Source of the DNA: Castor canadensis
Lineage: Eukaryota > Chordata > Mammalia > Rodentia > Castoridae
Length of the DNA stretch: 64,000 nucleotides
Assembly: GCF_047511655.1 (NCBI RefSeq)
Contig: NC_133398.1
Span: forward strand, 51,527,638-51,591,637
Direction of reading: 5' to 3'
A program made the position numbers and the translations under genes. The notes under the pieces were generated by a model. It had not been told where the DNA came from, searched no databases, and worked only from the letters and a program-made list of their open reading frames with translations. This document shows positions 32,260 to 45,569 of the stretch, one piece after another; positions within the stretch are counted from its first letter, which is position 1; each line of letters opens with the position of its first letter.

Positions 32260-35200
32260 ATAAATGGGAATGCTTTGAAATGTTCTGGCCTTTTTTTCCC
32301 TGGGCAGTTTTGATAACCTTGTTAATTAACATGTTTATCTTGATGTGTGGTGTTCAAAATTTTTCCAGAATCTGCATCTGACTTTAAGAATTAACTACAA
32401 GTCAAAGAGCTCTCATCATATTATTTAGACATACACTGATGGTATTATGAATAAGTAGGATCTATAAGTGGAAATTAAAGACCCATTTCCAGTTTGTGGG
32501 TCTTTGGATGTAATTTGAAGTTAATTATAAGGAAAATATAAGGAATAAAAAGTATCAAAACCAGTACCAAAATAAGGCAGAAATAATACATTTGGGACAG
32601 GGAAAGAAGTCCATTTTGGGTGGAGAATTGATACGTAATTGCATAAAAACAAATTATTTTAGCAGTAAAATGACTTTAATGAAATTTCACATATAAGTTA
32701 TGAAAATAATGAGGGTTAATATCAGCTGTCTTCAGAGGTCTCTCTGCAGTGCAAAATTGGTCTAAGTCTATAATTGTATGATCTGTGAGAAAACATCTTT
32801 GTTTTTTTTAATCATGGAAAAACCCCCATTAAAAGTGTACTGTGCACTAGAGCCAACAGCAAAGCTGTATACTGAACAAAATGAGTGTTTTCTCTTTAAT
32901 ATTATATGTTTTTACAACATTTATAAATTACATTTGGTCAGATTAACTGTACCTTAGAATGTCTATAGCATATAAAAAGTAATGTTTGTGATCAGGGTGT
33001 TTCCTATTAGCTGCTTAATAAAGTTACCACTTTAAGTTCTATGTGCTAGCATTTGGAATGACATTATTTTGCATGATTTTAATTTAGTTCTGTTAATAAA
33101 AATACTCAACTATTTCTATTGCTTTTGAGAGAATTCCAAATGTGATTCATAATGGTCTGATTCCTTTCTCCAGGATTAAGGTATGTACGAGAATGAGGAA
33201 AATATACTGGTCTGTGAATATACAACATTTACTTGCTGTTTTTAATTATTAAATTAATTTATATAGATGTTTTAGCTGAAGATATAGAAAATAAAACAAG
33301 TGTTTTAAAGTAAAGTAATTGTTTTAAAATTTTTTCTAACCAAATACCCACAGGACCAAGTTGAAGACTTGAGAGTTTGAGCAACACAGTGACCTGGTTT
33401 GGATATTGCAGACTATTAGAGATTCCAAATTTGGTATTAAGTAAATATACTTGCAGAATTTTGTTATAGGATGGACAAAGCTATGGTAGTCCAAGATAGT
33501 GTATAAATAGCCTTTATTTGGAGCGTATGGAGTGGGAGCATATTTTGCAGTGAAAGGGGGACCAAAGGACAAGGTGTTCTCTACTTGTGGGCTTGTAAAG
33601 ACCTCAGAGTTTTCTTTATGTTATTGTAGAAAGACATTATTTTTGCTTTGGCGTGCTTAAAACTAAAGGGCAAATGATCCAAAAGAATAATCTTGAAATT
33701 GAATAGCAAGAAAACTACTTGACATTGTGGGCTGGAGGCCAGCAAACATGGGGCTTTCATTGAATGCGTGGGAAATGGGGCAGGCCTGGAATTTAAAGAG
33801 ACAGGGTGCAGTACCCTAGAAAAGAAAAGCCCTCCTGTATGATTTGCTTACTTGGAGGAAAAAAAAATAGACTTAAAGTTTTCTCTAAAGGATCTTTATT
33901 GGATCAACTATTTAAAGCATTGAAAGACACTGAGTGAATTTTTCCTAACTACACCTCCCACACTCCCTAGCCATCCTCTCTTGTCTGAAATTGGTGCACA
34001 GTAAAGTTGTTTATAACAGAAGAGAAGCAGTTTTTCAAATAAAAGTACTTTGTAGACTGTTCAAATGGAGTATAATGTAATTCTCTGAAATTGAGCACTT
34101 AATACTTTGATTATGTAGCTGTTTAAAAAGTGGCGGTGGAATGAGGAGTGGGGAACTTCTGCTTTAGAAATTGCTGGTTTTTCTATGTCTGAGTTTTCCT
34201 CCCCCATTCACTCATGAATCCCTCCTCCCCTAAAATCCCTCAATAAAATAGTATTTAAAAGACTTGAATAACCAGTCCTATGTACCAGCTTTTCGCTTGA
34301 GGCAGTAATGTTGTACTATGTTCAATGGGTGGTCTTGAATCTCCATGGGAGATTTTACAGGCAGTGGGCTCCAAGATCCACTAAATGTATTATATCAAAC
34401 ATAACCAGTTAAATTCCCAAGCCACAGAGAACATACAGAGAGAGTTTTGCATTATTGAATTTCTATCATTAATTACTAGAAAACCAATTTATTTAATTTG
34501 GTTTGAAGAATTTATAGTTTAAATCCATAAAAGTGAAGAATATTAACCTGATTTTGGGAATTTACTTTCTAAAACAAGTAAGCCATTCATAAATATTTCA
34601 TTTCAGGAATATCTATTTGTGTTGTGTATTTTAGCTAATACTTTTTAAACAATGTTTACTCCTTTAGGAAACCAACATGTAGCAGTCATTTTCAAATTTT
34701 AAACAGTTGAAGCCGCATTTCTCTTACTTGAGATGATATAAAGTGATGGAATATACTTATTATCAGGAAGTCTGTCTAATATGTTTATAATCAGCTTCTC
34801 TTACCTGTCCGTGGCCTCAGGTATAAGTGTATAATGGCCTAAAATTTAAAATTCCCCTGGCACAAACCTTTACTAAAGTAAATAGGATTGAAATTATAAA
34901 TTAAATACTAGATTAAAATTGGCCTTTAGGAAACAAATTTCTCCACAGTCACACTTACTTGAATAAAGCAATATATTTACATATACATCCTAGATATTGA
35001 AATGGGAAATGTTGAAGTCATGCATATTCCCACAAAACTTAGTTTTATACTATTTCAGTACTTCTTTCAAGTATGAAACTGTGGTTATTAACCATAGTGG
35101 TAATACAACTTTGTTGATTGCTTTCTTTCCTTTATTCACATACTTCAAAAACTTGATTTATGAAGAATATTGGATTTCTATTTAAAATAAATAAATATTA

Positions 35201-35902
35201 GTTCTGATTAGAGGTTGAAATACTTGTTTTCCCAGGCCAGGTAGAAATTCAGGTATCACAGATGTGTAGTAAATGGCTGATGGTATATAATGAGAAAGCC
35301 ATTGTGTTTTAAACAATATAAGTAGTTTTAGGTAGAAAATTGTAATCTTTGAGGAACTACATTTAGTTTACAAGAATTATTCTGTAGTATTTTAGGCCAT
35401 ATGTAAAATGCTGTGTGAATTCTGTGGTTTTCTTTACTGATGGATCTATAGCTCAACAGTTTATAGCAATGGCTAAGTGTTTGCCTTTTCTTTTTTAGTA
35501 CTATTCTTGAACAGCTAAACACCTTTCCAGTAATTTTTATAAGAGGGTTTAGAGATGTGATAGCCATGTAAAGTTTATCTTGTGTGGCATTATTAAGGTT
35601 GTCTACATACAAAAAAGGGACACAGTTCTTATGATTACACATGAGAATAAATGGTAAAGATTGGTAAAAATTAGCTTGTCAAGTAAACTTACTGACTGAG
35701 GAATAATTTTGTTTTCACTGTCCATTCCCTTGGCTGCAACGATCTGGTTACTAAAGGCCAGTGTTGCCTTGGATCACTTCCTTGAGCTTTTGCTATGATC
35801 GTTAAAGGGAAAGTTAGACAGCTGCTGTAGATTTTGGCAGCGGCCTCACAAAAGAAATTGTTTAACCCTATTAGTTTCAGACACTACCATTTCTGCTTTG
35901 CA
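32260..35902. other. Long repeat-poor intronic stretch (first half)
   Basis: I recognise no SINE, LINE, LTR or DNA element here. Frames of 60-104 codons are within chance expectation for AT-rich DNA. Confidence 0.45.
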
Positions 35903-35956
35903 GATACACTTGCTGTGTTAGATATGAATGATACACTTGCTGTGTTAGATATCAAT
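35903..35956 (+). repeat. 27-bp tandem duplication
   Basis: Two copies of a 27-bp unit beginning GATACACTTGCTGTGTTAGA lie head to tail (35903-35929, 35930-35956) and differ by one base (G/C near the end). Confidence 0.95.
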
Positions 35957-38900
35957 CTCTGTGGTTATGATTTGAACTTCTGGTTTACTGGAATGTAGTG
36001 TAGCAGAAAATGTAATTTTAACACTCATATTTTCTTATCTTGGAATATGACAGATCTTTTACATTTTTTTGCTTATATTCACACAGATTTCAAAATTTCA
36101 CCTTACACTTCTCAGAGTTAGACTTTGCTTTTCTGTATCTAAAGATTTAAGGGAAATTGTCAAAATCAAGTTTGACTTGTAATCCTTGATAATTGGTTAT
36201 TTTAATGTCCTTTTTAAAGTTAGGCTTGAAGTGTAGAGGAAGAGGAAATACTAAGTCATTGACTTCAAACTCTCATTTTAGAGTAACTGTAGAATTAGAA
36301 CAATGCCATCTACTCCCAAAATTGATGTCATAATGTTGAAAATCCCAACAGTGTTGAGTCCTTTTGTATAATGTGTTTTCATTATTGCTGTCGGTTTAAA
36401 GGGCAAGGAAATACTTGATGGTTCAGACTGAAGGGGGCAAGATTTTGAAACCCAAGGCTATGTGATTAAATCAGTACATTTGCCCTGAGGCTTTAGCCAC
36501 TTCATCTGAATTCATAGTCTGAAATTTTGGATTCCTTCTCTGTTTGAAAATAATACTTCTTAAAATTTTCAAGATTGCTTTTGCCTACTAACATGAAAAC
36601 TACTGAGGCAAATTACCAGGACTAAGATTTTCATGCAGTCAAGACTGAAGATACATTCCAGTATTTTAAAGAGAAAGTTCACAGCCATTTTACATAAAAT
36701 TTTACTGGGCTTTTCATTAATCTAAAATAACTGGTCTATAAGTACTTTATCAGTGAAAACTGCTCAGCATGTAAAAGGAGGAGTAGAAGAGCACAAAGGC
36801 TTCCTGCAAATTAAGGGCACAATGAGTACCAACGGACTTTCCAGCCATCTCCAGCTGTGAGATTATTATAGTTTTTGCAAACCCTTTTCTTTCAAAACTA
36901 AATCAAGAATGGTAGAGTCCTGATAAAAAGAAGTGTAGAAAAGCCTAACTAATCCTTAGATGAGTTACTTCAAACGTGCCAAAATAGAATAAAATCAGTT
37001 AATAGCTTGGATTAGAGGTTACTTTTAATGCATTTTTATCACTTAAATTGAGAATTTTGCTGTATGTTAATGCATTTGGCCTTGGTTAAAAACTCCAGAG
37101 AAAAATATAATTAAAGTTGAGAGATTGCACAATCATGTTGTTATGAAGAAATTTAGCATCAATGGTGGATGCCAGATTTGACCTAAGAGATAAAAGCTGT
37201 GTTTTTGAGATCACAAAAACAGGTGGCTCTGATTTTGACTGGTAAGATTTTGGGTTATAAGAGAATGCTCATTTGTGTAATTCTAAGAGTTGACTTGTAT
37301 AGATTTTAGAAAACAGTGTGGCTGGATGTTCTTGGATATGTATGTACAAGTGGTTGCTTGCATAAGATGATAAAAGACTGCTGAAGTCAGATCTGGACTA
37401 ATGTTTTAAAAGTATTTAATTCGTGCTAGTGGTAAAGAGAAGGAGAAATTGGATGCAGATTTTGGGCAAAAAGGAAAAGGTAGTCTTTGCTTTTTGTTCA
37501 TATATCTAAAATGGTCTCATATAGAGAGGGAGACAGTATCAACTACACTTTTAATTCACAAGCATGTTTGGCAACTACTTAATTTGGGAAATTCTGGCAT
37601 ATTGTGATAGAATTACCAAAAGTATTGGGTTAAGGAAAAACTGATTTGGTATGATTGATAGGAAGAGGTAAAATAAAAGTGGCATGTCTTTTTTTTCTGG
37701 TGCAGATACAGAGATACAGATAAAGATGTATGTGTGTGTGTGTCAACCCTAATAAAAATTTATTACGAGAACCTGGGCTGTGGGAGATTTTATAATCATG
37801 TTATGTTTGCCGCCCTGCAAGATGCTAAACTGTAAGTTTCTCTAATTGAACTTCACGTTTATTTCCTTATTTCAGTAGGTCCATTGCTTTCACTGTGGCT
37901 CAGCAGGCAAATAGCCTGTCAGTCAGAGCCCATTCTTGTGCTGTGTATGTTAGGTATTTGTGTGTATGCCTCCTACATACCACACATATAGTGACTTTTT
38001 TTATAAGTCATGTGAGAACACACTCCGACTATAGTCAAAACATGCAATTGCTCATACATAAATTTCCTCTGTTGATATCCTGACTAAATATAACGTTATT
38101 CACAACATCTAGCTTGAATGAGTCTCACTACATGATATAAATACTATGCTGCTATAGAGTTATTTAAATTCTCGAGAAGCCAAACTTTCCTTCCATCCCA
38201 GTAACTTCCCCTGGGATAGGTTATTTTAGTAAATCAGAAAATTTCTCTGAAAGCAAAGTAATTCTTAATTTTTTGGAGGCTTGGAAATGGGCAAAATATC
38301 CTGAAGATTTCTGGGGTAGACATTCTAGTGTGGATAGATCCACATCGCTAAAAAGCAATTCAGAGGACTTGGACCTCTCTAATTCTGTCGGGGGACCCCT
38401 CCCCTCCACAATGCTGCAGAATTGTTTTATTTCTGTAGTTATGTCTTTGTGTGTTTATAGGAGTGGGAGCATTTTATCTTCTGTGTTTCTGTTGAGGTTG
38501 TTTTTTAGCAGTGCCCCAAGAAAAGTCTTGGAGATCAGCTTTGAAGCCCTGTAGACAGGCTGGATATCAAAGAGCCAGAGGAATTCGGCAGTAATTGTTT
38601 TATGGCTGGCCAGAAATCAGTCCTATTTGTATAGGTAGCACACAAAATAGCTGTGATTTGACAATTTGGTGCTATTTATACCTACCATAAAAAGAGAAAA
38701 GAAAAAGTTAAAGGGGTATTTTGGAAACAGGAACTAAGCTGTAAATGCAAATTGCTTCACCATTTTCTCAAAGGAACAAAAAAGGAAAAGGGTTTAGGAA
38801 GTTTTTATTGAAGCTATGTTATTGAGGATCTGTCTACTTTCAGGACATTTAATATTGTACTCACACTGAAATTACACCTCTTTATGTTTGCAGTTTTTTT

Positions 38901-40030
38901 TTTCTTTTCTCATCTGGCTAAAATTATTTTTGTGGAGCAAAAGAAACTGGAGGAGGAGGGATAGTAAAATCACAGTTTCCAAGTCTATCTTGGTAGACAT
39001 TTACTGTTTCATCTTACTGTTGTTATTGAGTTTGGGATAAGAACAAGCTGTTGCTAGAGTTGTTTTTTTTCCTTTCAAGTAAAGTTGTATTTTCAACAGG
39101 CAGTTGCAGGTTGTTACTGTGCTGGTTGGGGAAGATTAGCCAGGTAAATTTTCATGGCCCTTGGGAAATAGGCAGAAGAAATTTCTTATGACTACTCTTG
39201 ATCTGTCAGCTGGAGAAGTATTTCTGAATACAAAATGCCTAAATCATTTCTTCTTGTCATTTAGAATATTCTGAGCTCAAGGCGGCCTGTGTATCACAGT
39301 ATGTCTGTACTTTACTGAGTAGCCCAAAGTGAAGTTTCACTGTTTCTGTAATGCCATTCAGATTTTTGGAGGTTGTCAAATGCTTCATTGTTTTGTCTTG
39401 AACATCCCCTAGTGCAGTCTGAGTCTGGGGGGCAGTGATGCAGAGAAAGCAAGAACATGCCTGTGATTGACTCTACTTTTTTTTTTAAGAATCCCTAGAA
39501 ATGCTTTGGGGATCCCTGGGCCTTTGTCACAAATTAAAATCTTTTTTTTTTTTTAAACCATTGAAGGCATTTCAATGTTGTTGAATTTTGGACTAAATTA
39601 ATTTGCTTTGATTTTAATTGTTTTCTCAGTGGATTGTGATGCTCCCATGATAACTAGAGAAGTCTTTGTCAAGTATATCTCAATTTCTGTGAGTAGCTTT
39701 ACAATTTAGATGAAGAAAGTTTACCAAGAGCAGGAGAAAAGAGGACATTGGTGGAGGTAACTTGGTGTTGTTAGCATTGGTTTCTTTGAATGAAGAATAA
39801 GAGTTTTAAGAATCTGGTGTGTAAAGATTCAGAAGCTTCAGTATAAAGATTTAAAATGTGAATCTCCCCAAATCTTATCTTAATTAGAGTTCACAACGGG
39901 CTACCACTAGGGAAATGGCAAAGTGACTCTAGAGAAGCAGCGTTCTGGATTACTATTACCCCTCAGGAGAGTGATGGGAAAAGACAAGGACATATGTAGG
40001 TACAGACCTTTTTTTTTGTCATTGTTGTTT
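35957..40030. other. Long repeat-poor intronic stretch (second half)
   Basis: Only a short (GT)n at 37728-37743 and a few T-runs (38894, 39478, 39543). No transposon or coding signature was seen. Confidence 0.45.
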
Positions 40031-40035
40031 GTTTG

Positions 40036-40098
40036 TTTTGAGACAGGATCTTGCTATACAGCCCAGTGTAGCGTAAAACCATGCCGGCTACAGATCAG
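40036..40098 (-). mobile_element. B1 SINE fragment
   Basis: TTTTGAGACAGGATCTTGCT and ATACAGCCCAGTGTAGC keep the 3' half of a reversed B1. The rest has decayed. Confidence 0.6.
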
Positions 40099-40159
40099 TT
40101 TGTAAATGTGTGTACACCAGAGAGTCAGGACTGGCTAATGAAGGGCTGTATTTCTAAAA

Positions 40160-40330
40160 TATTGATCATTTATTCATTCAGCTTTGAGCACCACCACCAA
40201 GGTTCTTGATGCACTAGGCATTGAGAACAATATAGGAATAGAAGTGGTTCTTGTCTTCTAGAGTGCTTAGTCTGGCATCAGACATCTTTAAAAAAATCAT
40301 AATACACAAGATGAGTGCTTTTATGAAGCT
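40160..40330. mobile_element. Ancient MIR/L2-like remnant
   Basis: TTTATTCATTCAGCTTTGAG, ATGCACTAGGCATTGAGAAC and GGTTCTTGTCTTCTAGAGTG are the theme of very old repeats, as at 25.05 kb. Confidence 0.4.
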
Positions 40331-40624
40331 GTGAAGAAGAAAGCTGTGGAAACAGGACATGAGTGGTTCTGCTCAGGTAACAGAATTTGAGCTAAGTATG
40401 TTAGAAAACTACAAGTGAAACATCTGATAAGAGACAAAATTAGTGTGGGTTAAATTTTTTTCCCTTAATCTATTAAGATTAGATTTTCATCTCTCTGAAT
40501 TTCACTTTTTAATGACTGTGTGATGTTTTTGCAGTTTCTGAACTCACTGGATCAACTTCATAGAATATAGTAGTATATAGCTGAAAAGAGATAGTGAAGC
40601 AATTTTTAGTTACCTAAGGTGTAA

Positions 40625-40710
40625 TTCTGCACCTTGTTATTCACTTTTTACAGATGCAGGGTGACAAGATTGAAAATTAAGTAACTTGCCCAAGCTCCAT
40701 GTGGCTTGTG
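40625..40710 (-). mobile_element. MIR SINE remnant
   Basis: TTTTTACAGATGCAGGGTGA then AAGTAACTTGCCCAAGCTCC is the antisense MIR core. Confidence 0.65.
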
Positions 40711-40739
40711 AGTATAGTGACCAAATGTCCTATAAGGCT

Positions 40740-41625
40740 GGGGATAGTCCCCCTTTATGCCTATTGTCCTGTATCTCTGTCAAGGGTATTGCTCTTTGGA
40801 TGATAGGTAGTGTGGTCACCCTGATTTTGATAGTATAACTAAGATGTAAATTCATTCCTTTGACTCCAACTCATAAACTCACCACTGCTGTACTGTGGTT
40901 TGTGCTATGCTTTTGCGTCCTGTGTCTGCCTTCAGGTTAGTCTAATGAGAGGCATTCTGAGGCTATAATTCTTGGCTTGGCAGATTTACCATGGACAATG
41001 GAGAGAAATATGGTCAGTTTTCATGCTACTTTTTTTTGCATACTATTACTATTTGTTTTAGAATGTAACTTAATTTCCGTTTAGAAACTGAAGGCACTTG
41101 GGAGAACTTAATATCTTAGGATCATGTTTTTAAAAATCTGTCATCACTGCATGGAACTAATCAAGAAAATTCTGGTTATTTGAGCCTTTTGGATGAGTGG
41201 AAAATTGGTGCATCTCTTGGTCATTGACATGGTGCTTTTCCTTTGATTCTCATTCCCCCTCTTTTCCTACTTGATCATGAAGTAGAGCAGAGAAATGACC
41301 TTGAGGAAAATAACTCTAATTTGGGAAAGAAAATTACAGACTAATGGTGTGATTTGCTCAGACTGGTTAACTTTCCTACCAGGTTCATTGTATAAATACA
41401 GAATGCATTCCATTTATGTAGCTCAACATTTCATGAAAGTATAGTTTTAAAGGGGTATTGTGAGGTATCTAAAACTTGAATGGATTTTATTTAATAAGAA
41501 TCAGTTCTGTGAATGCCATAACTTTATTTGGTGATTTCTTTTATATACAGTGCAGTTTACCATTAAAGAAGATATGATCTGATCAGTGCTTCTCTGAAGG
41601 CTGTAGTCACCTCATTTTAACAATG
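40740..41625. other. AT-rich intron, nothing recognised
   Basis: No confident signature. Confidence 0.45.
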
Positions 41626-41631
41626 ATAGTG

Positions 41632-41707
41632 AGGCCTGGGCATTGTAGCTTAGTGGTAGAGTACTTGTCTACCATGGGCAAAGGCCCTGTGTTTGATCTC
41701 TAACACT
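41632..41707 (+). mobile_element. ID SINE
   Basis: GGGCATTGTAGCTTAGTGGT, AGAGTACTTGTCTACCATGG and GTTTGATCTCTAACACTG. The tail became a TA/CATA microsatellite. Confidence 0.85.
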
Positions 41708-41768
41708 GTATATATACATATACGTATACACACATATATGTATATACATATACACACATACACATAAC
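41708..41768 (+). repeat. (TATACA)n-type microsatellite
   Basis: An alternating TA/CA run directly follows the ID element. Confidence 0.9.
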
Positions 41769-41833
41769 ATGGTAGCTGTTGGTTAGCTTTTGGATTAAGT
41801 AGAAGGGTAGGGTAGAAGCAAAACTAGAGCCTT

Positions 41834-42024
41834 TCTTTTTTGTGGTATGGGATTTGAACTCAGGTCCTTGCATTTGCTAGGCAAGTGCTCTGTCTCTTTA
41901 TCCACACCTCCAGCCCTTTTTGCTCTGTTTTGGAGAAAGGATCTTGGTTTTTTTGCCCAGACTGGCCTGGACCTTGATCCTCCTAGGTAGCTGGGATTAT
42001 AGGTGTGTAATATCACACCCAGCT
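41834..42024 (-). mobile_element. B1-dID composite SINE, inner two modules of a trimer
   Basis: dID part: GGTATGGGATTTGAACTCAG and GCTAGGCAAGTGCTCTGTCT. B1 part: GGAGAAAGGATCTTGG, AGACTGGCCTGGACCTTGAT and GTAGCTGGGATTATAGGTGT. It abuts another B1 at 42030. Confidence 0.85.
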
Positions 42025-42029
42025 TTTTT

Positions 42030-42140
42030 CTGTTGAGATGGTCTTGTAAACTCTTTTCCTGAGCTGGCCTGGAACCATGATCCTCTCAATCTCATCCTTC
42101 CAAGTAGCTAAGTATGCAGATGTGAACCACCAGTGCCTGG
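42030..42140 (-). mobile_element. B1-variant SINE, outer module of the trimer
   Basis: CTGTTGAGATGGTCTTGTAA, CCTGAGCTGGCCTGGAACCA and GTGAACCACCAGTGCCTGG. It shares the TTGAGATGG start with the copies at 27187 and 62732. Confidence 0.8.
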
Positions 42141-42144
42141 TTTA

Positions 42145-43490
42145 AAGTCATTTTTAGTGAACATCTGGTTAGATAATTGTGGGGTGGGATAGAAGTGCCT
42201 CAGGTTGCATGTTTTACTTCTCTCCCAGATTTACACATCTATTCAGCAGCATGACTTCTGCGCTTGTAAAGCTCTGACACTTGTATGATGGGGAAGGGAG
42301 ACAGACTAGTAAGCAGGTGAATTTCAATGTAATTTAATTGAGTTATAATAAGAAGGTAGGGAGTTTTGTGGAAGCATTAAGGGGCAAGTTAAGATTGAAG
42401 ATGAGCACAGTTATGTTTCCATTTATGTAGCAGATGTTTGAACCTGAATCTCTTTTCAAATTTGTACCATTTTTGGTGTATACAGCATTTTGATGTTGTT
42501 TTGCTTTTCTTTTCAGAGACTGTTTATGACCCAACTTGAACAATGTGATGAAATTCTTTAGCTCAAACTGTTATGAAGTTAAAAATAGATCTGGGCTAAG
42601 ATTGGACTTTGTGGCACAAATTGTGGTTTGTAGGTTGTGGCTGTTATTTTTTTCAACAAATAACTATAATTTAGAAATTATTTAAAAGCAAAGCAAATGT
42701 TGCTGAGACAAAGGAGGACCTGGTTGATTTTTAAGTGGTGTTTTAGAACACTAAGCAGATGTCTAAGCTAGAAGACTGTTTGGAATGGAAGTGTTTCAGT
42801 TAAAAAAAATATTAGTAAGCTCTATAGAATAATAGGATCAGTGACTGCAGTACTGTAGAAACCTTACCTATTGTAATCTCTCTCTTCCTTGACTCCCATT
42901 TTTCTTTGTTCTCTTTTCTGGAAATTCAGAAGCATGAAGTAGGCTTCAGAGAAAGAAAAACCAAACTACTAATTATAAGACACTAAAACTTTCCTTGTCC
43001 TAGTTGAGTACAGGGCAGTGCAGCAGCAGCATTCTGCAACAATACCTGTATTCAGAGAAGGTATGGAAGAGTTTAGTAATAAACATTGAAAAAATGAGGA
43101 GGCTTAACCTCATTTGCCTGGCTCACAAATAGGCAGCTTTCTGAGGCTCTTAAAGAGTGAGCAAAGGCAATTTTGTCATGAAGGAAAGCAGTTATCTAAT
43201 GTCTGTATAAATAACTTGATGAACAAGTGGGTCTATTTCTGCTCTAAGATTGTTAGTTCCTTGTGGACAGAATTCTAAAGAATCCTTGTCTATCACTTAT
43301 GAACATAGGTGCTGGGTAAATATTTTATAGTAAGACCCTTTTGTAAAGCACTTGATACATAAATATTTTAGTAGTAGAGGCCACTATTTAACATCTACTG
43401 TTGCTAGGGTGAGTGCCAAGTACTCTCTAAGATTTACCTCCTTAGTGTATCAGTTACTGTGAATTGGGGTGTTATCAGTACTACCCCAAA
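42145..43490. other. Intron with a faint L2-like end near 43.24-43.33 kb
   Basis: GTTAGTTCCTTGTGGACAG, then AGGTGCTGGGTAAATATT, resembles the end of an old L2. The rest was not recognised. Confidence 0.4.
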
Positions 43491-43494
43491 ATAA

Positions 43495-45295
43495 ATGTTT
43501 GTCAAGGTTGCAGGTTATGAAATTAGTATACCAAAATCAATAGTATTTTATATAGTTGTAATGAACAATATGAGAATGAAATTAAGAAAACAATCCCACT
43601 TATGATAGCATCAAAAAATGAAATACTTAGGAATATACTTAACAAATTAAGAATAAATTTATGCTCTGAAACTATAAAACACTTTAAGAATTAAAGAATG
43701 TTTACACAAGTGGAAAAACGTTCCATGTTCATGGATTTGAGACCCTTAATGTTATGAACATGGCAATACACCAAATTGTTACAGGTTCAGTGCAATCCCT
43801 AACAGAATCCCAACTGACTTCTTTGTAAAAAATTGACTAGCTGACTTAAAATTCAGATATAATTGCAAGGGACCCAGAATAGCCAAAACAATCTTAGAAA
43901 AGAACAACAAAGTTGGAAGACTCATACTTTCCAATTTCAAAATTTACTTGAAAGCAACAGTAATTAAACAGTGTTGTACTGATATGAGAATATAAATTTG
44001 TGGAAAAGAACTGAGAGTCCAGAAATAAACCTAGGTATCCTTGGTTAACACAGGTGTCAAGGGAAATAGTAGTCTTTTTAACAAATTGTGCTGGGAGAAC
44101 TGGATATTCATATGCAAAAGAATGAAGTTGAACCCTTTGCTCACATTATATACAAAACTTAACTCAAGATAAATCAATGATCTAAATATAAGGGCTATAA
44201 TTTTAGAACTTTTAGACGAAAATGGATTTATTTTTATGACCTTAGATTTGGCAGTTGATTCTTACATATGCCACCAAAAGTACCAACAATAAAAGAAACA
44301 CTAGGTAAAGTATAGTCTATTGAAATTAAAAAGTTTTGTGCTTCAAATAACACTCAAGAAAGTGAAAACAATGAGAAAACATTTAAAAATCATATATTTC
44401 ATAATGGAAGTGTATTTAGAATACACACATGTACACTTTTACAATTCAGTAATATGACAAGTCAACTAAAATGGGTAAAGGATCTGAACAGATTTTTTTC
44501 AAAAAAATATAAAGAAATGGCCAATAAAGCACAAGAAAAGATGCCTGACATCATTAGTCATCAGGGAATTGGAAATCAAAATGATAGTGACAAACCACGT
44601 CCTACCTGGTATCTGGCTATAATAAAATACCAGGTAGCAAGTATTAGTGAAGATATGGAGAAATCAGAAACCTAACACACTCCTGGCAGAGTGTAAAATA
44701 GTGCACTTCCTTAAATGTTTAAACATAGAGTTATTGTATCACCTGGAAATTCTACTGCTTGGTGTATATGCGAGAGAAATGAAAACATAGGTCCAACACA
44801 CAAACTTGTATAAGAATATTTATAATAGTATTGCATAGTTGCCAAAGGTAGAAAGAACTCATATGTCTGTCAACTAATGAATGAATTCACAAAATGTGGC
44901 TTATCCATGTATTATTTGGCCACATAATGGAATGAAATATTGATATATGCTCCAACATGGGTGAAACTTAAAGTCGCTGTGCTCAGTGAAAAACGATCAC
45001 ATATTATATCATTCCATTTATACCAAACATTCAGAACAGGGAAATTTATAGTGGTAGAAAGTAGATTAGTGGTTGTTTAGGGCAGGGGAGGTTGTAGGGT
45101 GGAGTGGGGAGAGAACAGTGGGAGTAGTAGCTGACAGGTATAGAAGCTGTTTTTGAGTTAATGACAGTATTCTAAAATTGACTATGGTGATGACTGCAAA
45201 ATATTTTAGTATACTAAAAACCTTTGCAGTACATACTTGAGTAAGTGAATTTTGTAGTATGTAAATTGTATCTCAATAAAGCTGCTTTTTTTAAA
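43495..45295 (+). mobile_element. Sense L1 (L1MA-type) ORF2 3' part and 3'UTR, about 1.8 kb
   Basis: Continuous L1 order: CTTAGGAATATACTTAACAA, ACAGGTTCAGTGCAATCCCT, AAGGGACCCAGAATAGCC, GACGAAAATGGATTTATTTT, AACAGATTTTTTTCAAAAAA, then the 3'UTR end GTAAATTGTATCTCAATAAA (45261-45280). Many stops and frameshifts. It is 5'-truncated and the same strand as MLLT3. Confidence 0.85.
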
Positions 45296-45299
45296 GTTT

Positions 45300-45565
45300 G
45301 CCTAACTTTCGTTAATAAAAATGTTGATTCAAAAACAGTTTTGTCTATTTATACATCTGGGAAATAAATAAACAGCTTGCCTTTTTTTGGGGTGGGGGGC
45401 ACATGTCAACATTCCAGAGTTTTCAATTGCCCCATATGAGTTTTTGAAGGAACATTGTTTGGTATGTTGAGCAAGACTTAAATAAGAATACATCTAGCTG
45501 CTTTTGTAAACGTTACTCTGTTTAGCTTTATATGTGTGTCTTGTTTCTCTCAAGATCTAGGTGAC
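45300..45565. other. Intron after the L1, nothing recognised
   Basis: T/G-rich run at 45382-45400 (TTTTTTTGGGGTGGGGGGC). No other signature. Confidence 0.4.
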
Positions 45566-45569
45566 AGGA

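Noticed and set aside
44454..44675. 73-codon frame and neighbouring short frames at 43.5-45.3 kb
   Set aside because: They are pieces of a decayed L1 ORF2, not host genes.
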